The notes beneath the pieces were generated by a model. That model was not told the DNA's origin. It saw only the letters and a list, made by a program, of their open reading frames with translations, and made no database searches. DNA of 64,000 bases from Thermoplasmata archaeon. GTDB taxonomy: Archaea > Thermoplasmatota > Thermoplasmata > Lutacidiplasmatales > UBA184. A program made the translations under genes and the position numbers. The stretch lies in contig JAKIWV010000001.1 of the NCBI GenBank assembly GCA_022749815.1, positions 248,001 to 312,000 on the forward strand, given 5' to 3'. Below are positions 42,721 through 49,579 of this stretch, piece by piece (the first letter of the stretch is position 1; every line of letters starts with the position of its first letter).

Positions 42721-43275
42721 TTACGCCGGGAGGAGCGCCCGGAGTTGGTCCTCGCGGAGGCGGAGGAGCTCGTCGAACGTGAGGTTCAGGCGCCGAGTTC
42801 CATCCGCGGTCTCGGCCACAAAGCCCCCGACCACGGACAAGGGAGTGTCATCGAAGCCGCTCCCGGCGACCGACCGAAGGAGGCGCGCGTCCTCGGCGCG
42901 GCCGCGGAGCTTGAGGTCCTTTCCGAGCCGGGACGCAGCGGCCGCGTACATCCGCTTGAGCAGCCGCGGATAGTCCGGGCTCCCGGCGTACTCTGCGAGC
43001 CGGGTCTTCACCGTCTCCAGGAGCTCCTTCGTTCGAGCTTCCTGGTACTCGTATCCGAGCTTCTTCGCCTCGAGCCGGGCCCCGGCGATTCGCCGGGTCC
43101 GTTCCCGGGCGGCGGTCTGGGCGGCCCCACGCTGGGCGTCGGCTCGGATCGCCTCCATCCGGCGAGTCCGGTCCGCCAGGATCTTCGCCTGCTCCGCCTC
43201 GAAGCGGGCCTGTTCGCGCGCGATCTCTTGCTCGGCGCGGTGCTCGATTTCCGCGACGAGGCGCTCGAGGCTCAT
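42721..43275 (-). CDS. atpE: A-type ATP synthase subunit E (peripheral stalk)
   Basis: 184 aa. The N-terminal half is a charged coiled coil (LVAEIEHRAEQEIAREQARF) and the C-terminal half a compact domain (YPRLLKRMYAAAASRLGKDL, then SVVGGFVAETADGTRRLNLT), ending with the leucine-rich helix typical of subunit E. It lies between atpK and atpC. Confidence 0.9.
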   Translation of the reverse strand: MSLERLVAEIEHRAEQEIAREQARFEAEQAKILADRTRRMEAIRADAQRGAAQTAARERTRRIAGARLEAKKLGYEYQEARTKELLETVKTRLAEYAGSPDYPRLLKRMYAAAASRLGKDLKLRGRAEDARLLRSVAGSGFDDTPLSVVGGFVAETADGTRRLNLTFDELLRLREDQLRALLPA

Positions 43276-43290
43276 CGACGGGCGGGGCCC

Positions 43291-43509
43291 CTAGTGAATG
43301 ACGTTGAGGATGAGCAGGATCCCGAGCGCCAGGCCGATGATCCACAGGGTCTCTGGAATCACGAAGAAGAAGATGACCTGACCGAACTTCTCTGGCTTCT
43401 CGGCGATGATGCCCATCCCGGCGGCCCCAATCCCGGACTGGGCCAACCCGGTACCGATGAGTCCGCCCGCGATCGCGATGCCGGCCGCCAGCGCCAACGT
43501 GTCGCTCAT
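43291..43509 (-). CDS. atpK: A-type ATP synthase subunit K (c-ring proteolipid)
   Basis: 72 aa, a single two-helix hairpin that forms the rotor ring. Helix 1 holds GGLIGTGLAQSGIGAAGMG with Gln24; helix 2 holds IPETLWIIGLALGILLIL with the ion-binding Glu53 followed by Thr54. The loop reads AEKPEKFGQ. The ATG at 43509 is chosen over an in-frame extension, because it gives the expected short N-terminus and a TTAAATA promoter about 35 bases upstream. Confidence 0.95.
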   Translation of the reverse strand: MSDTLALAAGIAIAGGLIGTGLAQSGIGAAGMGIIAEKPEKFGQVIFFFVIPETLWIIGLALGILLILNVIH

Positions 43510-43541
43510 GGATGAATACCGGGTCGGCGAGTTGGGTGCAC

Positions 43542-43548
43542 TATTTAA
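43542..43548 (-). promoter_or_regulatory. TATA box of the K-E-C operon
   Basis: TTAAATA on the minus strand within CGTTAAATAG, about 35 bases before the atpK ATG at 43509. It is a second strong promoter, independent of the F-A-B-D-H-I operon. Confidence 0.55.
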
Positions 43549-43641
43549 CGCGAAGGGCGGGTCGAGCGACGGCATATCCTCGCCGGTGAAACGACGCCAC
43601 CGGAGCATCCGCCGGCGAGCCGCGCCGGGTATCCGGATTCC

Positions 43642-43647
43642 TATAAG
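43642..43647 (+). promoter_or_regulatory. TATA box of the DUF169 gene
   Basis: TATAAG within CCTATAAGCC, about 32 bases before the ATG at 43677. The predicted transcript starts only a few bases before the start codon. Confidence 0.55.
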
Positions 43648-43676
43648 CCGGGCCTACTTGGAGCCCGGGAGCGACC

Positions 43677-44408
43677 ATGAACGACCATCTTAAGGAAATC
43701 GCGGCCCAACTGACCCGGGACCTGAACCTTGACCTGCCGCCGGTGCAGGTTTCCTATCTCGATGCGCCCCCCGCCGGCGTGCCGGAGCACCCCGGGGGTG
43801 TTCCTTCGGTGTGCACATTCTTCGCCCAGGGAACCGAGAAGGCGTTCTACGCCGGCCTACCGAAACACGAGGATTGCGAGATCGGCGCCTTCGTCCTGGG
43901 GATCCCGCCCGAGGGGGCGGGCGGTCAGCGCCTCATGGGCACGATCGGCACGATGCAGAAAGAGGGATACCTGAACCCCGGCGAGGAGGCCCACGTACCG
44001 CACAACGCCACCCCACCGAACTTTGTCGCCTACGGTCCGCTCGGCTCCTTGCCGATGCCCCCGACGAGCGTACTCCTCTTCGCGCACCCGGACTCCGTCA
44101 TGCTGGCCGTGGAGACCGCGGGGGCGGGTCCCGGCGCGCAGGCGGTGCCGATGAATGGACGGCCGATGTGCGCGATCATGCCGATCATGAACCACGGAGC
44201 CCCGGTCGCGATCTCCCTCGGCTGCACCGGCTCGCGGATCTACACCGAGATGGGGAACGACCGGATGGTCGTCGGCATCCGCGGCGACCACCTCGACCAA
44301 TTCGCGAAGAAGCTCTCGGGGATCGTCCACGCCAACGAGTGGGTCCGCACCGAGGACCTCCGCCGGAAGCAGGAGTCCTCCCACCCGTTTCACCGGTCGG
44401 GACCCTGA
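43677..44408 (+). CDS. DUF169 family protein
   Basis: 243 aa. DUF169 proteins are widespread in archaea and anaerobic bacteria with no established reaction. Visible features are an N-terminal helix (DHLKEIAAQLTRDLNLDLPP), CTFFAQGTEKAFYAGLPKHE with a Cys pair (C46 and, in EDCEIGAF, C67), FVAYGPLGSLPMPPTSVLLF, and MNHGAPVAISLGCTGSRIYT, a typical DUF169 ending. Transcribed alone from a leaderless promoter; convergent with the VKOR gene 10 bases away. Confidence 0.88.
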   Translation: MNDHLKEIAAQLTRDLNLDLPPVQVSYLDAPPAGVPEHPGGVPSVCTFFAQGTEKAFYAGLPKHEDCEIGAFVLGIPPEGAGGQRLMGTIGTMQKEGYLNPGEEAHVPHNATPPNFVAYGPLGSLPMPPTSVLLFAHPDSVMLAVETAGAGPGAQAVPMNGRPMCAIMPIMNHGAPVAISLGCTGSRIYTEMGNDRMVVGIRGDHLDQFAKKLSGIVHANEWVRTEDLRRKQESSHPFHRSGP

Positions 44409-44418
44409 GCCGGGTCGC

Positions 44419-44892
44419 CTACTTGTCTGCGGCGGCCGGTCGCCCGGTCGCCGACCGACCGGAGCCGCTCGATGGCCGACGGAGCCAGAAGGCCGCGAGG
44501 AACGTGACCGCGTTCGACAGGTAGGCGCCTAGGCAGACCAGACAGAAAGCGCCGATCACGCCGAGCTCGAGCCACGCCAAGTACGCGGCGAACGCCAGAC
44601 CCGCCGCGGAGACCAGCGTGAGGGCGTCGAGCCACCGCCCCCGCCCTTGCCGATAGACCTGCACGTCGAGGGCGAAGAGGACGACGAATCCCGCGATGCC
44701 CCACAGATAATCCTGGATCCCGAGCGTCGTGGTGTAGGCGCTCTGGTCGACCTTATGGCACGAAAAGAAAGGGGAGACCGAGCAGATCCCTTGGAGTGCC
44801 GGGTCGAGCGACTCGACCGCCGCGAACAGGGAGAAGGCCAGGCCGGCGACGATCGAGAGCGGCAGGATAGCGTGGAGCGTCTCCGACCGCAT
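44419..44892 (-). CDS. VKOR-family membrane disulfide-forming protein
   Basis: 157 aa integral membrane protein, four or five helices, homologous to vitamin K epoxide reductase and functionally like DsbB. Active-site CxxC is C117-LV-C120 in GAFCLVC. The loop cysteines that shuttle electrons are C37 and C45 in GICSVSPFFSC. The ATG at 44892 is preferred; a TTG four codons upstream abuts the stop of the preceding gene. It is co-transcribed with the DUF929 thioredoxin-like protein, its likely partner. Confidence 0.9.
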   Translation of the reverse strand: MRSETLHAILPLSIVAGLAFSLFAAVESLDPALQGICSVSPFFSCHKVDQSAYTTTLGIQDYLWGIAGFVVLFALDVQVYRQGRGRWLDALTLVSAAGLAFAAYLAWLELGVIGAFCLVCLGAYLSNAVTFLAAFWLRRPSSGSGRSATGRPAAADK

Positions 44893-44904
44893 GGGTGGCC
44901 GCAA

Positions 44905-46032
44905 CTAGCCGATTTGCGCGAGGTCCGTCGCGACGTTCGGGTATTGGGTCAGGATCGAGGCGGGCTGGCCCCCGTCGACCTTCAGGAGAAAGGCCGTGAG
45001 CCAATCGGCCTGCGGAGAGATGGCGGTCGACCAGGCGGCCCCGCTCTGGCCGGCGATCTGCGACTGCACTTGGGCGGGGCTCAGTTGGGCCAGGATCATT
45101 GGACTGAAGAGCGTCCCGATGGCGAAGTACTGGCCTCCGATCACGATGTAGGGGATCGAGCCGGTCGAGTCGTAGGCCACGTAGTAGGCGTTCTGATACT
45201 CGTTGCCGAAGCCCGGGAGGGTGACGGCACCGGTGTAGGTCGTCTCGGAGACCTGGAACGAGATGTAGCTGCTGGTGAGGACGGCCGAAGCGAGGACTGT
45301 TTCCGGAGTGTAGGGGTAGACGTCGCTGGGACTGGAAGTGTCGAAGAAGGTGCCGGTCAGAGACCCGAACCGTTCGAGCGCCACCACCACCGCCCAGCTC
45401 GAGGCCGAACAGTACGGACACGCCGCCGAGCCGAAGAAGAAGAGGACGGGCTTGCCCGACGAGGTGAGGGTGTCGGTCCAGACCGGATTCTTCGCGAGGT
45501 GGAAGTTGTCGGGCGCCGCGCTCGTGATCGGCGTCAGGGTGGGGAACCCGGCGAGGATCCCACCGATCCCCACGACCGCCGACACGACGAGTCCGAGGAT
45601 GATCCCGCTGGCCAAGGCTCCCCGCAGGGGGCCGGACCACTTTTTCTCCGAACGGAGGAGCCCGAAGGCGAGCACGAAAGCCGCGACGGCCAATGCCAGC
45701 CCGAGAGTCGGGATGGCGCTGATGAAGATGCCGACCGGCGACGGAAGGGAGTACGCGATGAGGAACCAGATCGCCAGCAAGGGGGTTGACAGCATGCCCA
45801 CCCGGGCGAGGGTCCACCGGGACTTCTGGTCGGTCCGCTGACTCGATTTGGGTTTCTCGGTCTTCTCCTCCCGACTCGCCGTTCGGGCCCGTCGCACGTA
45901 GAGGGACCTGAGGGCACGGCCCGTGTCCGTGACCCCTCGCGGAGCCTGGTAGCCGACACTGGAATCGTCGGCGATCCGATCCCAGTCCCAGCCCTTGGTC
46001 CGGAGCTCCTCGACGCGCTCCCAGTCGACCAT
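44905..46032 (-). CDS. DUF929 membrane-anchored thioredoxin-like protein with N-terminal HTH-like segment
   Basis: 375 aa. Residues 1-50 (VDWERVEELRTKGWDWDRIA) look like a small helix-turn-helix-type domain. Residues about 76-165 contain three hydrophobic helices. Residues 166-375 are a DUF929 thioredoxin-like domain with the redox motif C205-PY-C208 in FFFGSAACPYCSASSW. The redox domain probably faces outside and oxidises secreted proteins, recharged by the VKOR protein encoded next. ATG at 46032. Confidence 0.85.
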   Translation of the reverse strand: MVDWERVEELRTKGWDWDRIADDSSVGYQAPRGVTDTGRALRSLYVRRARTASREEKTEKPKSSQRTDQKSRWTLARVGMLSTPLLAIWFLIAYSLPSPVGIFISAIPTLGLALAVAAFVLAFGLLRSEKKWSGPLRGALASGIILGLVVSAVVGIGGILAGFPTLTPITSAAPDNFHLAKNPVWTDTLTSSGKPVLFFFGSAACPYCSASSWAVVVALERFGSLTGTFFDTSSPSDVYPYTPETVLASAVLTSSYISFQVSETTYTGAVTLPGFGNEYQNAYYVAYDSTGSIPYIVIGGQYFAIGTLFSPMILAQLSPAQVQSQIAGQSGAAWSTAISPQADWLTAFLLKVDGGQPASILTQYPNVATDLAQIG

Positions 46033-46120
46033 GTGACGAAACTTACCCGGGGGTACTACAAGTCGGTTTCAGGCCGTAGGAACGACGGGAGGACCGGCGG
46101 CCGCTCCGCCCCCCGGGGAC

Positions 46121-46126
46121 TAATAT
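46121..46126 (+). promoter_or_regulatory. TATA-like element of the rnz-hutI operon
   Basis: TAATAT, centred 25 bases before the GTG of rnz at 46148, consistent with a leaderless message. Confidence 0.55.
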
Positions 46127-46147
46127 CAATGGCCCCTTCCCCTCGCC

Positions 46148-47050
46148 GTGCGGCTGGTTTTTCTGGGCACCGCCGGGTCCTGGCCGACCAAGGAACGGTC
46201 GGCGAGCGCCATTGCTCTGGATACGGAAAAGGAACTCGTCCTCCTCGACTGCGGCGAAGGCACGCAACGACAGTTCTTCCAATCGACGGTCTCGTTCATG
46301 CGCGTTCGGCGGATCTTCATCACCCACTTCCACGGCGACCATTTTCTCGGACTTCCGGGCCTGATCCAGAGCATGTGTCTCAACAATCGGACCGAGCCGC
46401 TCGACCTCTATGGCCCTCCCGATGCGAAGGAGTGGTTCGAGCGCGTGCTGGCGATGGGGTACTTCACCCTCCGATTCCCGGTGCACCTCCACCCCTTGAA
46501 TCCCGGGGAATCGGTGGACCTGCCGGGGTACTCGGTGCGGACCGCGCCGGCCGATCACACGGTGCCGGCCCTGGCCTACCGGGTCGAAGAGGGTCCCAAA
46601 CGGGGACGGTTCGATGCCGCCAAGGCGCACGGACTGGGGATCCGGGGCCGAGATTTCGCCCGGCTGGAAGCCGGCGAGACGGTACACGTCGAGGGCCGGG
46701 CGGTACACCCCGAGGAGGTGATCGGCCCGCCGCGCGGCGGACTGTCCATCGTATATTCCGGCGACGGGCGGCCGTCCGAGGAGGTACGGAAGCTGGCCCA
46801 ACGCGCCTCGGCGCTGATCCATGAGTCGACGATGGCCGAGGACCACGAGGCCGAAGCCAACGCCTGGGGCCATTCCTCGGCACGCCAAGCCGCCGACGTG
46901 GCCCGCGAAGCGGAGGTAGGACGACTCTTTCTGACGCATTTTTCCTCCCGGTACAAGGACCCCGAGCCGCTCGCCATGGAGGCGCGGACTCGCTTCGCCG
47001 AGACGGTCGCGGCCCGCGACTTTCTCGAGGAGCTCCTTCGGCAGCCGTGA
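46148..47050 (+). CDS. rnz: Ribonuclease Z
   Basis: Cuts the 3' trailer of tRNA precursors. It is 300 aa. The metallo-beta-lactamase motif is H60-F-H62-G-D64-H65 in FITHFHGDHFLGLPG. An N-terminal FLGTAGSWPTKERSASAIAL, LLDCGEGTQRQ, YSGDGRPSEEV and LTHFSSRY near the end are standard RNase Z landmarks. GTG start with leaderless promoter. Its TGA overlaps the hutI start as GTGA. Confidence 0.95.
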   Translation: MRLVFLGTAGSWPTKERSASAIALDTEKELVLLDCGEGTQRQFFQSTVSFMRVRRIFITHFHGDHFLGLPGLIQSMCLNNRTEPLDLYGPPDAKEWFERVLAMGYFTLRFPVHLHPLNPGESVDLPGYSVRTAPADHTVPALAYRVEEGPKRGRFDAAKAHGLGIRGRDFARLEAGETVHVEGRAVHPEEVIGPPRGGLSIVYSGDGRPSEEVRKLAQRASALIHESTMAEDHEAEANAWGHSSARQAADVAREAEVGRLFLTHFSSRYKDPEPLAMEARTRFAETVAARDFLEELLRQP

Positions 47051-48318
47051 CGCGGGCCGACCTGGTCGTGACGGACATCGGCGAGCTCGCGACGCTCGCA
47101 ACGGGACCCATCCCCCGGGTCGGGTCGGCGATGCGGGAACTCGGGCGAATCCCGCGCGCCGCCGTCGCCATCGACCGCGGTCGATTCGTCTATGTCGGCC
47201 CGGAGGCCCGCCTCAAGCGCGAGGTCCACGTCCGCAGCGGCGGGGCCACGTGGGGCGCGGGCGGCGGGACCGTGGTGCCGGGGTTTGTGGATCCCCATAC
47301 CCATGTGTTGTTCGCCGGGGACCGGGCCGCCGAGATCGACCTAAAGATCGGGGGTGCGTCGTACCTCGACATCGCGGGCCGCGGAGGCGGTCTGTTCCAG
47401 ACCGTCCGGTCCACCCGGCGGGCCTCCACCGCCCTGCTCTTACGTTCCGCCGAAGCCCGGCTGCGCCGAATGGCCGCGATGGGAACGACGGCCTGCGAGG
47501 TGAAGAGCGGGTACGCCCTGACACCGGCCGGCGAGCGGCGCCTGCTCTCGCTCGTGCCGATCCTCGCGCGCCGCACGGGGCTTCGACTGGTGCCGACGTT
47601 CCTCGGGGCGCACGCCGTCCCCCCCGAGTACGCCGACCGGCCGGAGGCCTATGTCTCCGCCCTGGTCACCGACGCATTGCCCCTCGTGGTCCGGCATCGG
47701 TTGGCGGACTTCTGCGATGCGTTCTGCGAACCCGGTTTCTTCTCCGTCGAGCAAACGGAGCGGTTGCTCCTCGCGGCGCGTGCCCTCGGCCTGGGCCTCA
47801 AGGTGCACGCGGACGAATTCGTCCACAGCGGCGGGGCGGAGCTCGCCGCTCGCCTCGGGTGCCGGTCCGCCGAGCACCTCCTCGAGAGTTCCGAAGAAGA
47901 CCGCCGGGCGCTCGCCTCGGCCGGCGTGACGGCGGTGCTTCTCCCCGTGACCCCGTTCGCGTCGTTCGCCCACCGGTCCAGTCCGGGCCGCGCGATGGTC
48001 GATGCCGGGGTTCCGGTGGCGGTGGGCACCGACCTGTCGCCCAATTCGTGGGTCGAATCGATGCCGCTCGTGCTCGCCCACAGCGTCTACGGTGCCCACC
48101 TGACTCCGGGGGAAGCACTGACGGCGGCTACGGTGAATTCGGCGCACGCCATCGGGCTCTCCGGTGAGGCCGGAACGATCGCCGTCGGCCGCTCCGCCGA
48201 TTTCGTGGCGTTTGACGTGCCGTCCATCGAGCACATCCCCTACCGCTTCGGTCTCCTGCCGGAGCGCGTCTACCGGCGAGGAATCCGGGTCCCACCGGCG
48301 AGGAATCCAGGGTCCTAG
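47047..48318 (+). CDS. hutI: Imidazolonepropionase
   Basis: Hydrolyses imidazolonepropionate to formiminoglutamate in histidine breakdown. It is 423 aa, amidohydrolase fold. Metal ligands H84 and H86 in GFVDPHTHVLFAG, then ACEVKSGYALTPAGE, LVPTFLGAHAVPPEY and LKVHADEFVHSGGAELA match HutI closely. No hutH, hutU or hutG is in the window. It is coupled to rnz by a GTGA overlap. The last ~12 codons lie in a 22-base imperfect tandem repeat that changes frame. Confidence 0.95.
   Translation: MTRADLVVTDIGELATLATGPIPRVGSAMRELGRIPRAAVAIDRGRFVYVGPEARLKREVHVRSGGATWGAGGGTVVPGFVDPHTHVLFAGDRAAEIDLKIGGASYLDIAGRGGGLFQTVRSTRRASTALLLRSAEARLRRMAAMGTTACEVKSGYALTPAGERRLLSLVPILARRTGLRLVPTFLGAHAVPPEYADRPEAYVSALVTDALPLVVRHRLADFCDAFCEPGFFSVEQTERLLLAARALGLGLKVHADEFVHSGGAELAARLGCRSAEHLLESSEEDRRALASAGVTAVLLPVTPFASFAHRSSPGRAMVDAGVPVAVGTDLSPNSWVESMPLVLAHSVYGAHLTPGEALTAATVNSAHAIGLSGEAGTIAVGRSADFVAFDVPSIEHIPYRFGLLPERVYRRGIRVPPARNPGS
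48272..48315 (+). repeat. Imperfect 22-base tandem repeat at the hutI 3' end
   Basis: Two copies of ACCGGCGAGGAATCC plus a GGGTCC-like end, beginning at 48272 and 48294. The 22-base period is not a multiple of three, so the second copy is read in another frame and forms the final residues of HutI. Confidence 0.6.
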
Positions 48319-48426
48319 CCACCGTCCGTACCCGTTCCACCGTCAAGGAATTTCGCTTCCTTCGAGGTGAAATGCGCCCGTAGATTCAAATAGGGGTCGC
48401 CGTCTTCTCGCCGGCAGAGGCCCCAA

Positions 48427-48642
48427 ATGGCGGAAAAGGTCGGCAAGGAGCAAATCAAGCGAGAGAAAGGCTACCTGTACTACCTCGGGAAGGACGGTTA
48501 CCTCTGGAAGACCCCGACGAAGCTCAACAAGTCGGGAAAGAAGGCCCGGGTCGGTTCCGAGCATGTCAAGCGCGAAGACGGCTACATGTATTTCCTCGAC
48601 AAGAAGGGATACATCGCGCGCGCCCGGATGAAGAACGCGTAA
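48427..48642 (+). CDS. Small basic protein made of two similar repeats
   Basis: 71 aa, Lys/Tyr-rich. Two copies of a ~30-residue unit: VKREKG-like lead then GYLYYLGKDGYLWKTP at about 16-31, and VKREDGYMYFLDKKGYIARA at about 47-66. I believe similar short proteins occur in other archaea but know no function. The repeat pattern and charge suggest nucleic-acid or ribosome association; that is inference. TTCAAATAGG lies about 35 bases upstream of the ATG, and a strong hairpin follows the stop. Confidence 0.75.
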   Translation: MAEKVGKEQIKREKGYLYYLGKDGYLWKTPTKLNKSGKKARVGSEHVKREDGYMYFLDKKGYIARARMKNA

Positions 48643-48668
48643 CTCGCACCGTTCGAGATCCCCGAAGG

Positions 48669-48690
48669 GCCCTTCCCGGTCGGGAAGGGC
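48669..48690 (+). terminator. Perfect hairpin after the small repeat protein gene
   Basis: GCCCTTCCCG and its exact complement CGGGAAGGGC separated by two bases, 27 bases after the stop. A pyrimidine-rich tract (TCCCTACCCTTTC) follows. Likely a transcription end or RNA-stabilising stem. Confidence 0.5.
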
Positions 48691-48745
48691 TCCCTACCCT
48701 TTCGCGTCTCATGGACCTCAAGTCGTTTCGCGGGTTGGCCCCGCG

Positions 48746-49243
48746 GTGACCCAAGCTCGGGTTCGACTTCGGATCAGTCTGGCCGCCCGCCGCGTGGTGG
48801 ACGAACAGCGACTCGGGTTTGTGGCGACCGTTGGCCCGGGCGCCGTTCCGAACCTCTCGCCCAAAGGAACCCTGTCCGTCTGGGACGACCGTCACCTCAT
48901 CTTCGCCGACCTCGATTCCCCCGGCACCGTGAGAAACCTCCAGCACCACCCTCGGTTCGAGGTGAACGTCGTGGACCCCATCCTCCGGAAGGGCTGGCGA
49001 TTTCGTGGAACCGGGAGGGTGTACCGCCGCGGGCGGCTGTTCGAGGCCGGCGTGCGGTTCTTCGAAGGGAGGAAACTCTCGGACGCCCCGCGGCGTGTCC
49101 GCTCCATTGTCCTTCTGACGGTGGACTATGTGGCTCCGCTCATCTCCCCCGCCTATGCCGCCGGCAGGACCGAGGAGGAGCTCCGTCGGCACTGGTGGAA
49201 ATACTTCCGCGAACTGGAACGCCGTCGACATCAACCGACGTGA
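48746..49243 (+). CDS. Pyridoxamine-phosphate-oxidase-like FMN-binding split-barrel protein
   Basis: 165 aa. The fold signature is LGFVATVGPGAVPNLSPKGT, then LSVWDDRHLIFADLDSPGTV and RNLQHHPRFEVNVVD, the classic flavin-binding split barrel. The substrate could be a flavin or F420-dependent reaction and cannot be decided. GTG start at 48746. Transcribed alone; 336 bases separate it from nrdJ. Confidence 0.85.
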   Translation: MTQARVRLRISLAARRVVDEQRLGFVATVGPGAVPNLSPKGTLSVWDDRHLIFADLDSPGTVRNLQHHPRFEVNVVDPILRKGWRFRGTGRVYRRGRLFEAGVRFFEGRKLSDAPRRVRSIVLLTVDYVAPLISPAYAAGRTEEELRRHWWKYFRELERRRHQPT

Positions 49244-49579
49244 ATCGATCCCCTCCCGCCGGACCGTGTGCTCGCGCAACGTGGTCAGTTCTCACCGTCG
49301 CGGCAACTCTGGAACGCGTCTCGACGAATTTCGCGACCGGCCGAACTAATCGAACTTATACAGGGACAGGCCTCGCGGGACCCGGAGTATCCGATCCAGG
49401 CATCGGAGTGACTACGCGTCCACGAGGAGGAGGCCCCTCGGACTTGAAACGGGATCACGCCGGGACCGTTTCTTAGACTCTCGACCCCCCCGTAATGAGC
49501 CCATGACGCCTCCCTCCGGTGGACGCCCCCGTCACTCCGCGTCCGGCGGAGCGGAGCTTCGTCATCGGAGAGAAATCAC
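49244..49579. other. 336-base intergenic region upstream of nrdJ
   Basis: No gene recognised. A TATA-like TTATACAG lies at about 49356-49363, more than 200 bases from nrdJ, and a short purine-rich GGAGAG lies 11 bases before the nrdJ ATG. If the distant TATA is used, nrdJ has a long leader that could be regulated. No tRNA or cobalamin riboswitch was identified. Confidence 0.4.

Noticed and set aside
48360-48420. Possible tRNA from the TTCAAAT sequence near 48385
   Set aside because: No cloverleaf arms can be formed around it; it fits a TATA-like promoter element instead.
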